From Deroplatys truncata (lineage: Eukaryota; Arthropoda; Insecta; Mantodea; Mantidae), in assembly GCA_030765065.1 (NCBI GenBank), contig CM060977.1:93637795-93701794 (forward strand): a stretch of DNA of 64,000 nt, read 5' to 3'. Below, one piece after another: positions 21,156 to 32,674 of the stretch. The number at the start of each line of letters is the position of its first letter. Position 1 is the first letter of the stretch. Position numbers and translations under genes: made by a program. The notes under the pieces were generated by a model. It was given only the letters and a program-made list of their open reading frames with translations, did no database searches and was not told where the DNA came from.

Positions 21156-22422
21156 AAGGGTCTTTCAACAAGAGTGTCCTGTCTTTAACATGTGATAGCT
21201 GCCACTGTTACTGAGTTACAGCAGTCATTTTTTCATGTGATTATAGTTGTTATTGACAAATAACCATGGAACGTTACAGCATTCAACAACGCGTAGAAAT
21301 TGTGGAAAGTTATTATCAAAGTGGATCATCTGTTCGCCAAACCTTCCGTGTATTGCGTGAAGTTTACGATGTGCATAATCGTCCCTGCGAGAGAACGATT
21401 CGGCGTTTGATCAATAAATTTGAAAGAAGTGGTTCTGTAAGCGATCAAAGAACGTCTGTACGTAATTGACGTAACCTCTCCAACGAAAACATAGGCGCCG
21501 TTCGTGAGAGTGTACGCGAGAACGGAAACAAATCAATTGCTCGTCGAGCACAAGAATTGGGGCTTTCGCCGACCACAACTTGGCGAAATCTGCATCTGGA
21601 CTTTAAGTTTCACGCTTAGAAAATGGTGTTAACTCAAGAACTAAAGCCTAACGACCATATGTGGCGCCGTGTATTCGCTGACTGGGCTATGGAGCACTTG
21701 GAAACTGACCCGGATTTTTGTCGAAAAATCATCTTCAGCGACGAAGCCCACTTTTGGATGGATGGTTGTGTTAACAAACAAAATTGCCGCTATTGGAGCA
21801 ATCACAATTCAATGCAAATTCAAGAACGACCACTTCATCTACAAAAGGTTGCTGTGTGGTGTGGATTTTGGTATGGTGGAATCATTGGTCCATATTTTTT
21901 CCAAGATGAAGACGGAGAAGCTCTAACTGTAAATGGAGAAAGATACCGAGCTCTTATAAGTGACTAATTTTGGCCCGAATTGGGTGGTATGGATCTCAGA
22001 AACATTTGATTTCAGCAAGATGCTGCCACATGTCATACTGCTCTCGAAAAAATTTCGATGTTTTGAAGGAGAAGTTCAGAGATTTCATCCGTGCTGGTGA
22101 TGTTAACTGGCCCCCGAGATCATCCGATTTAACGCCGTTAGATTACTTCTTGTAGTGCTATGTTGAATCTCGAGTTTGTCAACAAGCCAGAAACAGTAAT
22201 TGATCTTATGAATAACATCACGCGTGTTATTCGTGTAGTTGGACCTAATTTACGTTCTTCTGTCATTGAAAATTGGGGTAACAGTATACCGCAAACCAAC
22301 GAAGTCGCGGCGGGCATTTAACTGATGTTCTCTTCCACACGTAATGACACTAATTATGTTCCAAAATAAAAAAGAAATAAACCTCCATCATTTATAGAAC
22401 GTGTTTTATTTAAGTTCAAAGT
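21156..22422 (+). mobile_element. Tc/mariner transposon, right end eroded
   Basis: Left end AAGGGTCTTTCAACAAGAGT follows TA and is the same terminal repeat as at 7871. The right side is recognisable up to TTTATTTAAGTTCAAAG, but the last ~20 bp, including the CTTGTTGAAAGACC terminus, is gone. It inserted at the TATATA end of the (CA)n core of an MSR relative. Confidence 0.8.
21266..22321 (+). pseudogene. Tc/mariner transposase, nearly complete but interrupted
   Basis: It starts MERYSIQQRVEIVESYYQSG. The two helix-turn-helix units are readable (TFRVLREVYDVHNRPCERTI, RRLINKFERSGSVSDQ). A stop follows RTSVRN. The catalytic part has FCRKIIFSDEAHFWMDGCVN, VNKQNCRYWSNHN, WCGFWYGGIIGPYFFQDEDG, then a stop after RALISD. 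Next come QQDAATCHTALEK with the second Asp at 22019 and DVNWPPRSSDLTPLDYFL with the third candidate Asp at 22126, about 36 codons later after a frameshift. It shows what the deleted copy at 7871 has lost. At least three stops or shifts make it inactive. Confidence 0.85.
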
Positions 22423-22559
22423 TAAGTTCTTTCTAAAAATACTGAAAATACATAAGTAGCAAGTGTAGAAAATTCTGATATCGAATTTCTGTAACATATC
22501 TATTGGAAACTTTGGTATCTATAAATTCTATGTATGTTCCCTATAAGATTCAGATGATA

Positions 22560-23015
22560 AAAGGGGCCCCCGCAAGCGGACAGAATATTGTAAGTAGACC
22601 AAAACGGCCCTTTTGCTTCTGTCATGTCACTGGGAGAGAACTGAGGGGTGAGCAGAAACCGTATGACGACTTGCGCATTCATGGAGAGGGCGCCTAACAT
22701 TTCCAAATTGAACGAATCCGCCGCCTGGGCCAACCCACGACCGGGCAGTTCCGCAACGACTCCAGGGGAGAAACCGCCCAGCCGCAACCCACCGTCGTGT
22801 GGTCCTACAACAATGAAACACATGAGAGGAAGGTGCTGGGTACAGGAAATGAGGGACAGAAGAGTTTTGGTAGAGGAGGAATCACTCCAGCTTTCTCCTG
22901 CCGAACCCGGAAACCACTAAAAAAAACTAATAAATAAGACAGTTGCCGGGGAGGGAACCTGGAACCTCCAGAATGAGCATCATGCACATTACCGGGGCGC
23001 CACCTCGCACGGTTT
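22560..23015 (-). repeat. tRNA-derived SINE (-)
   Basis: Reverse-strand head at about 23010-22950 reads GAGGTGGCGCCCCGGTAATG then GGAGGTTCCAGGTTCCCTCC, a degraded A/B-box pair. The body shares ATGAGGGACAGAAGAG and ACTCCAGCTTTCTCCTGCCG with the family. It interrupts the diverged MSR relative. Confidence 0.65.
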
Positions 23016-23239
23016 TACGATAGGTAGGTAGTAAAGGAACTAAAAATTATACAAAACTCAACCTAATTGAAGAGAATCCGCGGTCAATTCATAGGAAAAT
23101 CAAGATATACGTTTTATTCTTCATATTTATGCTTTAAATTTGTTATCAAAACCTCGGAGCAATTTTTGGGGCTGAGGAAACTTGGTGAAAATCCTCATGT
23201 CATACCCTAGAAACATATTGAATTTAATACGAATTTACC

Positions 23240-23365
23240 GAGCTATATGACTCCGCAGTAACGCGTGAGGCTCGCATTCGGGAGATCCGTGGCTCGATTC
23301 CGGTTGGCCAGCCTTTCTGATTATGCGCTTTTCGCGAGTATGCCTGCTTGACAAAAATGAACGCT

Positions 23366-23414
<49 letters not shown>

Positions 23415-23805
23415 ACGTGCGGTGTTTTCTACCACGATTTCCTCCCTCCATTCTCTCTCATTTCATTTACTTTCATGTTTCAGTTTTACTCCGGGACTGT
23501 GGTGCGATTGGTGTGGGGCAGACGGCGTAGAAACTTGCGAGTTGAAACTTCTTCTCGGTCCAGATAGAGGGAAGTCGGTCAAACCTCCACTGCTGGGTCG
23601 TGTTTCCCCGATCCCACTAGAGGGACGTCTCAGAGCGACCCTACCGTGGCCAGGTGGTCAAGCCTGGAACGGGTAGGGAACCTGCGCGTCTCTAAGATTT
23701 TGTGCCGGCCTCTCTCTGCAACCCATACGTCTCCTGTAGTTCCCTTACCTCATCCATTTCTCCCTGGGGTGTGTGCACAAAGGATTCATTGGGATGCTAT
23801 GTCAC
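23240..23805 (+). repeat. tRNA-derived SINE (+) with (GT)n
   Basis: The head reads GACTCCGCAGTAACGCGTGA, GCATTCGGGAGATC and GTGGCTCGATTCCGG (B box with C for T). A 47-bp (GT) tract at 23367-23413 replaces part of the usual segment after the head. The body continues with CATTTCATTTACTTTCATG and GGGACTGTGG, ending GATTCATTGGGATGC. Confidence 0.65.
23367..23413. repeat. (GT)n microsatellite
   Basis: Uninterrupted GT repeat of 47 bp inside a SINE. The cysteine/valine open frames over it are artefacts. Confidence 0.95.
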
Positions 23806-24304
23806 CTCCATTATATAGTTCCTATACCATACTAAATACGAATTTTTATATCCATCAATAATTTGGTTTTAGGGTTATATTGTTCACACACACATACACA
23901 CAAACACGGATCCTTTTTGTCAAAATACTAAAAACACAATCTGATAAGTTGCAGTTCTAGGAAAATTTCGATACCAAATTCTTGTAACAAATTCTTTTGC
24001 AAAATTGTTATAAGATTTATACTTCCTATATACTCAATGTAGTACCACAACATTCAAAACTTTGTAAAGTCCCTATAAAATGACACTATAACAAGAATAA
24101 AATCACGAGGACGCAGCACAATCTCCATGTAAAATCAATGGACCTTATTATCCAGGACATGTTTTCTCCACATAAAATGTTATGACGAGGTAGTCACTGT
24201 AATTTAGAAGTCTGTAGGTGATGGTCCTTGCATGCCCAAACGCACGCAAACTCCCCGACATGCAGATTGCAGCCAGTTGTACTACAGACAGACAAAAAGA
24301 ACTA

Positions 24305-24470
24305 AACGAGCGGGATCTCTCAGGCGGTAACGTCTCTATCCGGCATTCGACGGTCTCGGGTTCAAATCCGTGGGCTGACCAATCTGATTGGGCCTTTCTC
24401 GTAGTTTACCTCAGTCGCTAGGGTAAATACTGGATTGGACACCTAATACCACGATCTAAAGTTCCACCTT
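24305..24470 (+). repeat. SINE head fragment (+)
   Basis: CTCTCAGGCGGTAACGTCTC (A-box-like) and CTCGGGTTCAAATCCGTGGG (B box GGTTCAAATCC) are spaced as in a tRNA. GATTGGGCCTTTCTCGTAG and CTGGATTGGACACC follow, parallel to the 63098 copy. Confidence 0.6.
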
Positions 24471-24599
24471 CGGTATAAAACAATAGTAAATCATAAAAAA
24501 TATTTACTAAAACGAATGATCTGCAATCTACTTTCAGACAATGAATGCAAGTAGACAGAACGGCATCCTAATGTCATCTACCCGGCACGTGTAGAAGCA

Positions 24600-24915
24600 G
24601 AGGTGCAGTTGCTTTACACACGCGTCTGTATACATTTGCCGAAGGTGCCATCTGCCCATCTTGAACCTGAGTTACAGTTGCTGTACACATGCCTCTGTGT
24701 ACACTGTCGAGGCTATCATCTGCCTGTCATTAAACAGAGGTGCCGTTGCTTTACACACGCGTCTGTATACATTTGCCTAAGATGCCATCTGCCTATCATA
24801 AACCTGAGGTACAGTTGCTGTACACATGCCTCTGTGTACATTGTCGAGGCTATCATCTGCCTGTCATAAAACAGAGGTACAGTTGCTGTATACATGCCTC
24901 TGTGGACATGTGACG
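24600..24915. repeat. Minisatellite with alternating 69/68-bp units
   Basis: Units start at 24600, 24669, 24737, 24806 and 24874, giving lengths 69, 68, 69, 68 and a partial unit. Odd units (type a) contain CACACGCGTCTGTATACATT; even units (type b) contain CACATGCCTCTGTGTACA and GTCGAGGCTATCATCTGCC. Type a resembles the next type a more than its neighbour, so the array grew as an a-b dimer of 137 bp. The last unit is b-like. Both strands stay open but no protein is implied. Confidence 0.9.
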
Positions 24916-24959
24916 AAATAAGATGGTAGTGTACAGTGATGAGACCTAGAAGGTAACTC

Positions 24960-25634
24960 TCCGCCACACGCCGAGCAACGAGGTATCACCTAACAGATCC
25001 GACGCTATATGACCACATAGTTAAAGTGACGTAATGGCATGCATGCAACCAATCCAACCTGCAGTAGACGGCGACGAACCGTTGGTGTAGACAAGTTCAC
25101 ACCTGTTGCAGTATTCCAGTGTCGAGCCAATACTGTGAATGAAGCTGTACGGTCCGTTATGGCCATGCGGACAAGATGATGGTCATCCGTGCTGTGGTCA
25201 TGTTCCGTGGTCTAGTACCCGCTCTTCGCTGCGTACGACCTTCATCTATTCACTGCTTCCACACACGCATCACTGTTGTAGCAGCATGCCCTGTACGAGC
25301 CGAAATGTCACGGTATGACAAACCCGCTTCCCGGGGACCGATCATTCTGCCCCGTTCGAATTCGCTCACATGCCGATATGGCTCCCTTTGACGTCGACAA
25401 GGCATAATGGCAGTCACTTTTTGTTTCCTCCTTATTTGACAGCTCTGCACTGACTACACTTGGCGCAACACTAACCTTGTTGGACGACACCAGAGGGCTC
25501 TGCTCGGACTACGTGTACCCCATTTCTCTGCAAACCTAATCACTTAGTGCTAGCGCTCTCTTCTACACTTCCACCAAGTTTGGAGTTATTCCGGAAATTC
25601 TTTCTTGGTGTTGCAATTTTCACAATCGGCAGTG
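24960..25634 (-). mobile_element. Tc1-like transposon, truncated
   Basis: The right terminus (reverse complement CACTGCCGATTGTGAAAATT, then GCAACACCAAG) is followed by TA at 25635-25636 and is the 5' end on the minus strand. Transposase N-terminal sequence follows inward. Homology stops at about 24960 where the minisatellite begins, so the catalytic half and other terminus are missing. The TA lies in the TATA of an MSR end. Confidence 0.75.
24970..25450 (-). pseudogene. Tc1-like transposase, N-terminal DNA-binding part
   Basis: The minus-strand frame from 25450 contains HVSEFERGRMIGPREAGLSY followed by RDISARTGHAATTVMRVWKQ, a Tc1/Tc3-type paired helix-turn-helix. After a frameshift, DEGRTQRRAGT, ARMTI and RLDWLHACH continue the second subdomain, and SVRYLVARRVAES lies near the end. 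The DDE domain is absent. The protein would recognise the terminal repeat. Here it is a fragment with stops. Confidence 0.75.
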
Positions 25635-25636
25635 TA

Positions 25637-26830
25637 TATAAATAGAGGCAGTATTGTATTCCATTAACAAACATTATTTGGGGATATTATTGTAAATACA
25701 CGCTTTAGGACCACCTTCAGGCAGTATTTTTAACACTTAAATAATATCAGTCTAATTATATAATATAAATTATAATAACAGCCCGCCTTAAAGCTATATG
25801 TGTATAATATAATATATAAAATGTATGTAACAGTCATTGTATTATGTATATATTACTATGTACATGTATAATAGTGTTATGTGAATGTATTACGTAATTT
25901 AACAATCTACGAGCTGTGAGAATAGAAGCCGAAAGTTGCTAACAATGAGGTAACCTTGAGGGAATAATGAATTGGAAAGTTTAATAATGCTACTAATAAT
26001 TCTTAGAACAATAATGTAATATTTAAAACATTTTATAAATAGCCAATCAAAAACTAGAAATGCTTTAAGTTAAATAAACGTATTCCATTGGAGTAGAATT
26101 AGTCAATCAGAGACTTAAAATATAGTAAAATGTACAAATTTAACAGATTCAGGCGGCAGACGCTAAAAGATAGCGTACCCAACCGGACGCAGGAAGGCAG
26201 CGTTTCGAGCACTTCGATACGCTACACGTTAAGTGTGAGACATAAAAATTCATTATGACGAAAATAAAATAAAGTTTACGTGTTAAAAAGTGGAATTAAT
26301 AAATAATCTCACAGCTCTACAGTATGATATATCAGTGAGGTGTTATTTAATCGTGTGAAAGATTAATAAAACGAACTTGAATACCATTATAATTTGTGTA
26401 AGCCTTCATTCTTTAGTCGCACCAACCCCTGCTAAGAGTTACGTGTTTCTGCAAATTACTACTGACGCAGTCGAGGCATACAAGTATGATATTTAAATAA
26501 ACATTTAAATTATAAAGTTGATTTTTAAACGTGGGAGCGAAGGCCACCGGAAACTTTGTATCGTACGTGGTTGCAACTACTTCAAGTTTTGGCTCCCCAA
26601 CAGTGGAACTACAATATACCTCCTTCAATCTGAATCCCGAAAAGGTATTATTAGAAAAATATATCCGTGTATATATCTGTGAGAAAGGTAACTCAAAACG
26701 AAACTAAAATAAATACTAAACTTCTTATTTAAATTCAGTATCTTAAAGGAACTTGCGATAAGCTCAATAAAATCCCCGTATGTTGAAATCAAACTAATAT
26801 TTTAAGAAAGTGTCGATGTCAAATGTGTTG
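25637..26830 (-). repeat. MSR copy (-) interrupted by an LTR
   Basis: AGAGGCAGTATTGTATTCCA to CTTTAGGACCACCT matches the MSR end. After the LTR it resumes at GAATCCCGAAAAGGTATTAT and continues through CTGTGAGAAAGGTAACTC to about 26830. Confidence 0.65.
25717..26627 (+). mobile_element. Solo LTR copy B
   Basis: It starts TCAGGCAGTATTTTTAACAC (consensus TGAGGCAG) and ends ATATACCTCCTTCA. Flanking tetranucleotides ACCT (25713-25716) and ATCT (26628-26631) are a target duplication with one change: removing the LTR and one copy restores the MSR order ...ACCTGAATCC. No internal retroviral-type genes are attached, so it is a solo LTR left by recombination. Close copies lie at 18274 and, inverted, 36130. 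Confidence 0.7.
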
Positions 26831-26854
26831 TGAATTATCACCCGTATTTTTTTA

Positions 26855-28439
26855 TCTTCACTTAAATAATGAATGAATGAGTGAGTGTATTTATTTGCAG
26901 AACGGTGTACAATAGATCCCTATCAATTGCACGAGCACGCAGATCATACGTGATGTTATAATACACAGAATAATAAGCAACATTAATAGTAATAAAAACG
27001 ACAACGAATAGAGGGAAACGAGAAAAAGATATCACTAAAACTAAACACCATTACACGAAAAAAGCAAGACATTAAAGCATATCATCTTAAAGTATAAAAA
27101 ACTCACAAAAGAGCGGTAAATAGTATTCTGGTGCATTATTATAACGTATCAAGTAAACAAAGAACAGTCAAGAGAATAAATATGTAGAACACGCTAATAA
27201 TAAATGAACAAAATGACATAAAAATAAAGCACCAACATCAACGTTTATCTCTTCATACACATCCGCTTCCCCATTATCAGCCTTTTCAGATCTCAGCTGT
27301 CTCGCCTTAAATAGAAGTTTACCTATTCATCCATGTCTTCCCTGCTGCCAGTAGCGTCCAACATGCTCTTAACACCATTCGAGATGGTAAACATTTTAGC
27401 CTCCATTCCTCCGTAGCCCTACACCTTGCAAAAATATGCAACTACTGCGGCAGTAACTCCCTAGTCCGTAGTTGTTTTGGTTATTTATAATGTCCGTAGC
27501 TCGCGACTTACCTTTCTGCAGCTTCCGCGAAGACTCTGGATGTTCTAAGGTTGCTGATTCTCTTCATTTTTTTATCCTCGGCTAGCTGAAGTTATTGCTG
27601 AAATATATCAGAGCATGGACTTTTCCTTGGTAAAGGAAACATAAATCCCGGGTGTGGTAAAGGAGAGAATATAGACGTGCTTTAGTTACAAAAAGACGAC
27701 ACTGCTGTTTCTTTTATTTAGTTACTTCTGGTGGTACACAACACTGATATTGTCGCCGTTAAAACACTGACCACTGCTGTTGAAACACGGCGCTGATATG
27801 ACGCGAAGTTTATATACTTAGTAGATCTCTTTACACGTAGCGATTCTTATGTGTGTTGCGAAAACTGTCTTAACTCACTTTTGGCGCGATATCTCTCAAA
27901 TATCCTGCAGCATCTCTCCCTGCCCGTAGTTTAGAAATGACCCCCGATTTTGGTCCTAGCAGATCTATTTATAGTCGCAGGCTTCTTGGACTGCTTCATT
28001 CCCTATTGGTGCATTTTTAGCGCCACTCAACGCGTCTCACTATTTCATATTAATTTACAGGGATCCCATTGGTTCAATTTTAACATAAATCGCGGCTTTT
28101 CCTAATTTTACCTTTAAGCTTGTTGTCTCCCTCATTCCCGTCACGGCGAATTATCGTACAAAAGCACAATAGCTAGACACCCTCGCTGTATGAACAATGC
28201 CCCTGCTACCAGAGAGACATCGTAAAACTAAACTTTTTGCCTTCGAAGACACTATTCCTGCAGCTAACATATCTCGTCGTGGACAGTATTTTAACATAGC
28301 GCTTAAATTATTTACATTAAACAATTTATAACTCCTCTAATATTAGTAAGCTAAATAAAGACATATCGTTAAATCACCCTTCTTAAGCTACACCGGCAGT
28401 AAAAGAAAAAGATTTGTACATAGCATAATTTAACCCCAC
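26855..28439 (-). other. Possible 3' region of a LINE
   Basis: On the minus strand 26905-26860 reads ACACCGTTCTGCAAATAAAT followed by ACACTCACTCATTCATTCAT. An AATAAA signal near a short tandem tail is how many insect non-LTR elements end. The C-terminal coding remnant of a LINE lies upstream on the same strand (28440-29140). The 1.5 kb between shows no coding similarity and may hold other insertions. Confidence 0.3.
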
Positions 28440-29140
28440 TAAAAATTAATTAATCAAATTATTAATAATTACATAGCTCGGGATTGGCCTAGAGTTGCCG
28501 TTTCACCACGACTCAAAACCCTCGCAAATGGGACAGATTCTCCTACCACTTTCAACAGTAATTTTTATCATCCGCAATGTTCCCAGTTTAAGCTACTCGA
28601 GCCCCTGTCTAATGAGTTTGAGTGGGATGTGGAACGATACACCAGATTATAGACCAGACTGTACTTCTAACTAAACGTTCTCCGTGCATTGCGTAATTGT
28701 TTGTTGCCTGTCAGTATCACAGATGCGGTACATAATCTTTCTCCATGTACTCCACCTATTTCCCTGACTCGCCAGCCAAATATTGCCCATCCCTATGGTT
28801 TCTAACCCCCTGTTTAATTTTGATACCCATGTCAAATTTCCTTCAATTCTTAACTTTTCACGGTAGCAGGCCACCCTAATTAGAGATGGGTTTCCAAGAA
28901 CGATTGTCATCTAGTGGTTAACTACTCTAATTTTGCACCCTATCGTCTCACTAGGCGCTTCAAACTCTGTTATAATTCCGCAATTGACCGTACCCCTCCC
29001 TATACCCAGAACTTCTTTAAGAAATCCAGTCTTCACTCCGTGCCTGTAATAATCGAATACTTTAACATTCAAATACAATTTACTAGCTCAACAAGCAATC
29101 CTCCTGCCAGCCTATACATGAGTTGAAGAACAGTTAAAAT
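28440..29140 (-). pseudogene. LINE reverse-transcriptase ORF, C-terminal remnant
   Basis: Minus-strand frames contain YREKLRIEGNLTWVSKLNRG and LETIGMGNIWLASQGNRWST, then RKIMYRICDTDRQ. After a frameshift, RIKITVESGRRICPICEG follows. Linker Trp, then a 'GMGNIW' block, then a Cys-x2-Cys box is the layout of the C-terminus of Jockey/I-type ORF2 proteins, beyond the polymerase. No polymerase motif remains here. The assignment rests on block order, not on a search. Confidence 0.45.
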
Positions 29141-30696
29141 TGGCACAACTTAGATTTTTAACTGGACATTTCCGTTTGCTTCGACTTGACAACACCATAA
29201 GCAAAAATTGAGTCATCACAGAACAAGATCCTAACCCAAGCCATCTTCCCTATCCTTACCCAATACCCTAAACCACTGTTAAGTTCTTCCCTGTGCCTTT
29301 ATTCCTGCCCCCCCCCAAAGAAAAATTCTCTTCACTTGCGTCAAAGGCTGAAATTCACTCCACTTTGATGGCTGAGCATGTTCAGAAATGATAAGAATTT
29401 AGGAAGATAGAGTTAGGGTTAGTTTGCGAGGTACAGCTTTGTAGATATGTCCCATGATTCTGTAATATTTGAGAGCTGGCAGCAAACAAGTTTCAATAAA
29501 CTAAAGTTAAAGTGAACTTGAATTTTGTTGCATCTCATGTTTCCACGCCCTAGAGAAAGTTAAGAATATAGGCCAACACAAAGGTGTTGTAGGATACAAT
29601 TTCAGCTCATCAACGTCCACCAGCACATCGACGCCCACGCCTAGAAGGAAGGAAATCGATGCGCAGCTGAGAGGTCCGTCGCATAATACCCACTAATAAA
29701 CGATAGGGTGCAGAGAAAGTCATGTAAATGTATCGCATATTTTTCTTTACAATTATTAGTGATATATTTTTATTTTCTTCGAAATACAAAAAAAATCATT
29801 TTTCTAATAAATATTAATTTGAAAACAAATGCACAAGTTTATTGCATAAGAATGGAAAATAACTCGCATACGAAACTTCAGAGAGCAACGGATCTTATAC
29901 CAACAATATATAATGCCAGGTGCAATTTAACCTAAAAATATATTAAATATGGTTGATTAGGGTAGAAAGTTCATTTGGTACCATAGTGTCCCCTTAAGGA
30001 GCGAAAGGAACTGAATGACGCAAAAGACTTAAGCTCAAAAACATGGAAGTGTATAGTGGGTTGGACTACCCACCATTTGGGTATTAGCACAACGTCGTCT
30101 TTCATAACGATCCAGTGCAGCATCAATAATTACTGTGATTATCTTTTGAAGTATAGTTCATCCCCTTTCTGAAGTTTTAAAAACTGATGGATCTTTTGGT
30201 AATCCTTCCATTTTCTGCTGCTGTAACTAGCACGAAATTTCTCTAATCCCTAGTCACAAGGGAAAATGTACCTCACGTACACGAGGAACTTTGAGCAGCA
30301 AATCTATCATTCCTCTGTCATGAGGGAATTAGTTTGATGAATATCATTATGAAAATGATCAATTTATGGTATTATAGAGCGAGTTTCAACTGTCGCGGTT
30401 ATATTCCCAAACTTCGATCTCTTCACTAATTAATGCTCTTAGGTTTGTTATAATGATGTGATTACTACGTTCTCAAATTCTTACTTTCTCTATAACTACT
30501 TATTATAGTAAATAGAGGAAATATTGTACTCTTCCTGTAGGAAAACATTGACCCATAACCAGTAACGTAGATATATGTAAATAACAAATATTCAGAATAT
30601 TTGTAATTAATAAACCCAGATAGGACAATAAATATATAAGAGAAAAAATAACAAGGAGGATATAAGTAAAAGGAAATAATTCAAACACAATAACCC
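29141..30696. other. Mostly unassigned region with two MSR scraps
   Basis: 29680-29752 (CCACTAATAAACGATAGGGT, AGAAAGTCATGTAAATG) is a minus MSR terminus. 30478-30542 (TTACTTTCTCTATAACTACT) is an MSR end of the other type. A C-run occurs at 29310-29318. The remainder has no motif I recognise. Confidence 0.4.
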
Positions 30697-31423
30697 TGAG
30701 GGTAATCCAGAAAGTCCCAGATGTTTTGAAATAAACAATTAACAAAATGTAAATACCAACGTTTATTATTTACGTTTGAAAGGTACACTCTTAAGCTATT
30801 TTTCTACATAATCGTCATTCAAATTGAGTAATTTATCACACCGTGGCACAAGTTTTACAATAACCTCTCTGTAGAAATCTGCCGCCTGCGACTTCAACCA
30901 CTGGTTTACACCGGCATGCAGTTCAGCGTCAGTATCAAAGCATCAATTTAATGCACCAAACTCCGTGAAATTTGGGGAAAATGTTCCGAAAGTTTTGTAA
31001 ACGTGAAACGACGATTTTCACGAATTTTGTCATTGATTTGCATTGACAGTTCATCATTCATAAGGCTAGGCCTACCACTGCGATCCTCGTTGTGAACATT
31101 GGTACAACCATTTTTAAAATCAATGCACCATTGCCTGACTGGGCTTTCGCTCATTATTCCCTGCCCGTAAACATCACAAAGTTGACGATAAATTTCAATT
31201 GGTTTGTTGTTTTTAGACAACCGCATTTCACAAGTGGCGGGATTTTCTATTGCAGCGCATATTTTAACAACTCACACAGAGCACACTAAGGAAGGCACAG
31301 TCCTCACGCTACCACAGCTGGATGCGTACTGAATGTAGGAACGTTCGGATACCAAGATGGCGGCTATAGACCTACTCATTGCCATGATAGGCCAAAATGT
31401 CTGGGACTTTCTGGCCTGCCCTC
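30697..31423 (-). mobile_element. Mariner, internally deleted (-)
   Basis: The right end (reverse complement GAGGGCAGGCCAGAAAGTCC) and left end (TGAGGGTAATCCAGAAAGTC) match the element at 13750. TA follows the right end (31424-31425). The internal sequence lacks about 600 bp: N-terminal coding runs into the last 50 codons near 30942. It abuts a (CA) tract. Confidence 0.85.
30770..31275 (-). pseudogene. Mariner transposase with core deletion
   Basis: The open N-terminal frame (31226-30948) reads MRLSKNNKPIEIYRQLCDVY, QWCIDFKNGCTNVHNEDRSG, INDKIRENRRFTFTKLSEHF, PQISRSLVH, the helix-turn-helix part of mariner transposases. Directly after it come DTDAELHAGVNQWLKSQA, ADFYREV and LNDDYVEK, the C-terminus. 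All three catalytic Asp residues fall in the deletion. This N-terminal part is better preserved than in the 13750 copy. Confidence 0.85.
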
Positions 31424-31428
31424 TAGAT

Positions 31429-31458
31429 ACACACACACACACATACACATACACACAT
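31429..31458. repeat. (CA)n microsatellite
   Basis: Imperfect CA tract with ATACAC interruptions next to the mariner right end. Confidence 0.85.
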
Positions 31459-31937
31459 GTATATATGCATATCAGAAAGGTTATAATTGGATTATTATAC
31501 AAGGGCTAAAATTAGGGTTTTATTTTGAGAATAGGAATGTTTGCGAAACAAAGGCCATAGGCTATTTTTAAAGAGCGCCTGAATTTGTAAAATATCGATA
31601 ATATTATATTGATTCCAGAAAGTAAATGACAAAACGCTTAGGACGCCCTCTTGAAGCAATAGAAATGACATTAAAAAAGCGAGATAGCATATGCTATGTT
31701 GATTCCCTAGCAGTAATTTTCAGTGAAGTTCTTTTAACCGTGTTTTGCTTTACACCAGCCAATAAAGCGGTTAAATGCTATGTCATATAGATTTCTGGAT
31801 TATTTTTTGGTTAAGTACTTCTACGTTATTCTTTCAACTGCTTCTGTAATTTCACTTACATTTCAGTTTCTTCTGAATGTATAATTTCCGCCATTTAATC
31901 TTTAGTTAGGTTAAATAAAAGAATAGCGTTTTAGATT
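31459..31937. other. Unassigned spacer
   Basis: No element boundaries or coding similarity seen. Confidence 0.4.
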
Positions 31938-32640
31938 TAAAAATCTGATGTGTTACACTCACATGACTTTCTCTACTCTTGTACAAACTATTTTTACAAA
32001 CGCTTATTCTCCATATGCTTCATGTTAATCGAGATATCGAGATGTCAATCTTATTGCTAATTTTCCTGTAGATGCAAGGGGAATATGGTAGATTTTAAGC
32101 GATAGTAAAATATTTTAAGCGCTGGTTGCTATGTAGCGCATTCCATTCTCTTTGCATGTCCAGGACATAAAAAAGTGAATAACGAATTTGAGAAAAAGTA
32201 TAAGTATTGGAAAATTTAAGGGAATAACAAGCAATATCTCGAAAACGGTTCACACAACAAAAAAAATGTATTTGACATAAATTGTATATTTTAACGCGAT
32301 CTACATTTTTTGTGTAGTAAAATTTTGTCTATCTCTTATGGTTTACCAGTTATGCAAAAGTCGTTCACAATGAAGAATACTTTTGGAGACATTCCCAGAA
32401 AATTCGAGATATACATTTCGTTTCTCATGAAAATATCTTAAACATATGATATTGTAATCAAAATCGTTAGAGCCATTTTTGAGAAAATTAAAATTTTCGA
32501 AAAATGTTCCATGTAAAGGGTAGTCTGGGGTGGGGGGATTTTCTTGAAAACCTTCGTGTCGCATCTCTGGAAGATACTGAACCTAAATACCAAGTTTGGT
32601 GTTTATCCGACTGTTAGTTTTGGAGTTATGCTGTTCACAG

Positions 32641-32674
<34 letters not shown>

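Larger units (their letters stand above)
20881..22560 (+). repeat. Diverged MSR relative split by a Tc/mariner
   Basis: ATTCACAGGAAAATCAAAAT, TATCTCAAACATG, GTGACACACCCTAG and GTACTGCTGTTCACACACAC follow MSR order but are strongly diverged and agree better with 23015-24080. They define a second subfamily. The transposon at 21156-22422 lies in the core; the right part resumes at 22423 with CTAAAAATACTGAAAATACA. Confidence 0.5.
23015..24080 (+). repeat. Diverged MSR relative interrupted by a SINE
   Basis: CAATTCATAGGAAAATCAAG, TTATTCTTCATATTTATGC, GTCATACCCTAGAAACATAT and, after the SINE, TATTGTTCACACACACATAC with TTGTCAAAATACTAAAAACA parallel the copy at 20881-22560. The right end is not clear. 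Confidence 0.45.

Noticed and set aside
23224-23567. Histidine/threonine and cysteine/valine repeat proteins
   Set aside because: They are translations of the (GT)n tract in a SINE. The same applies at 32544-32844, 40647-40876, 49591-49907 and 58381-58654.
24600-24915. CRISPR-like array
   Set aside because: Units are contiguous 68/69-bp repeats without unique spacers, and the DNA is eukaryotic. It is a minisatellite.
27240-28200. Possible LTR or promoter region with mixed-base composition
   Set aside because: No second copy, no terminal motif and no coding similarity, so I could not support a call.
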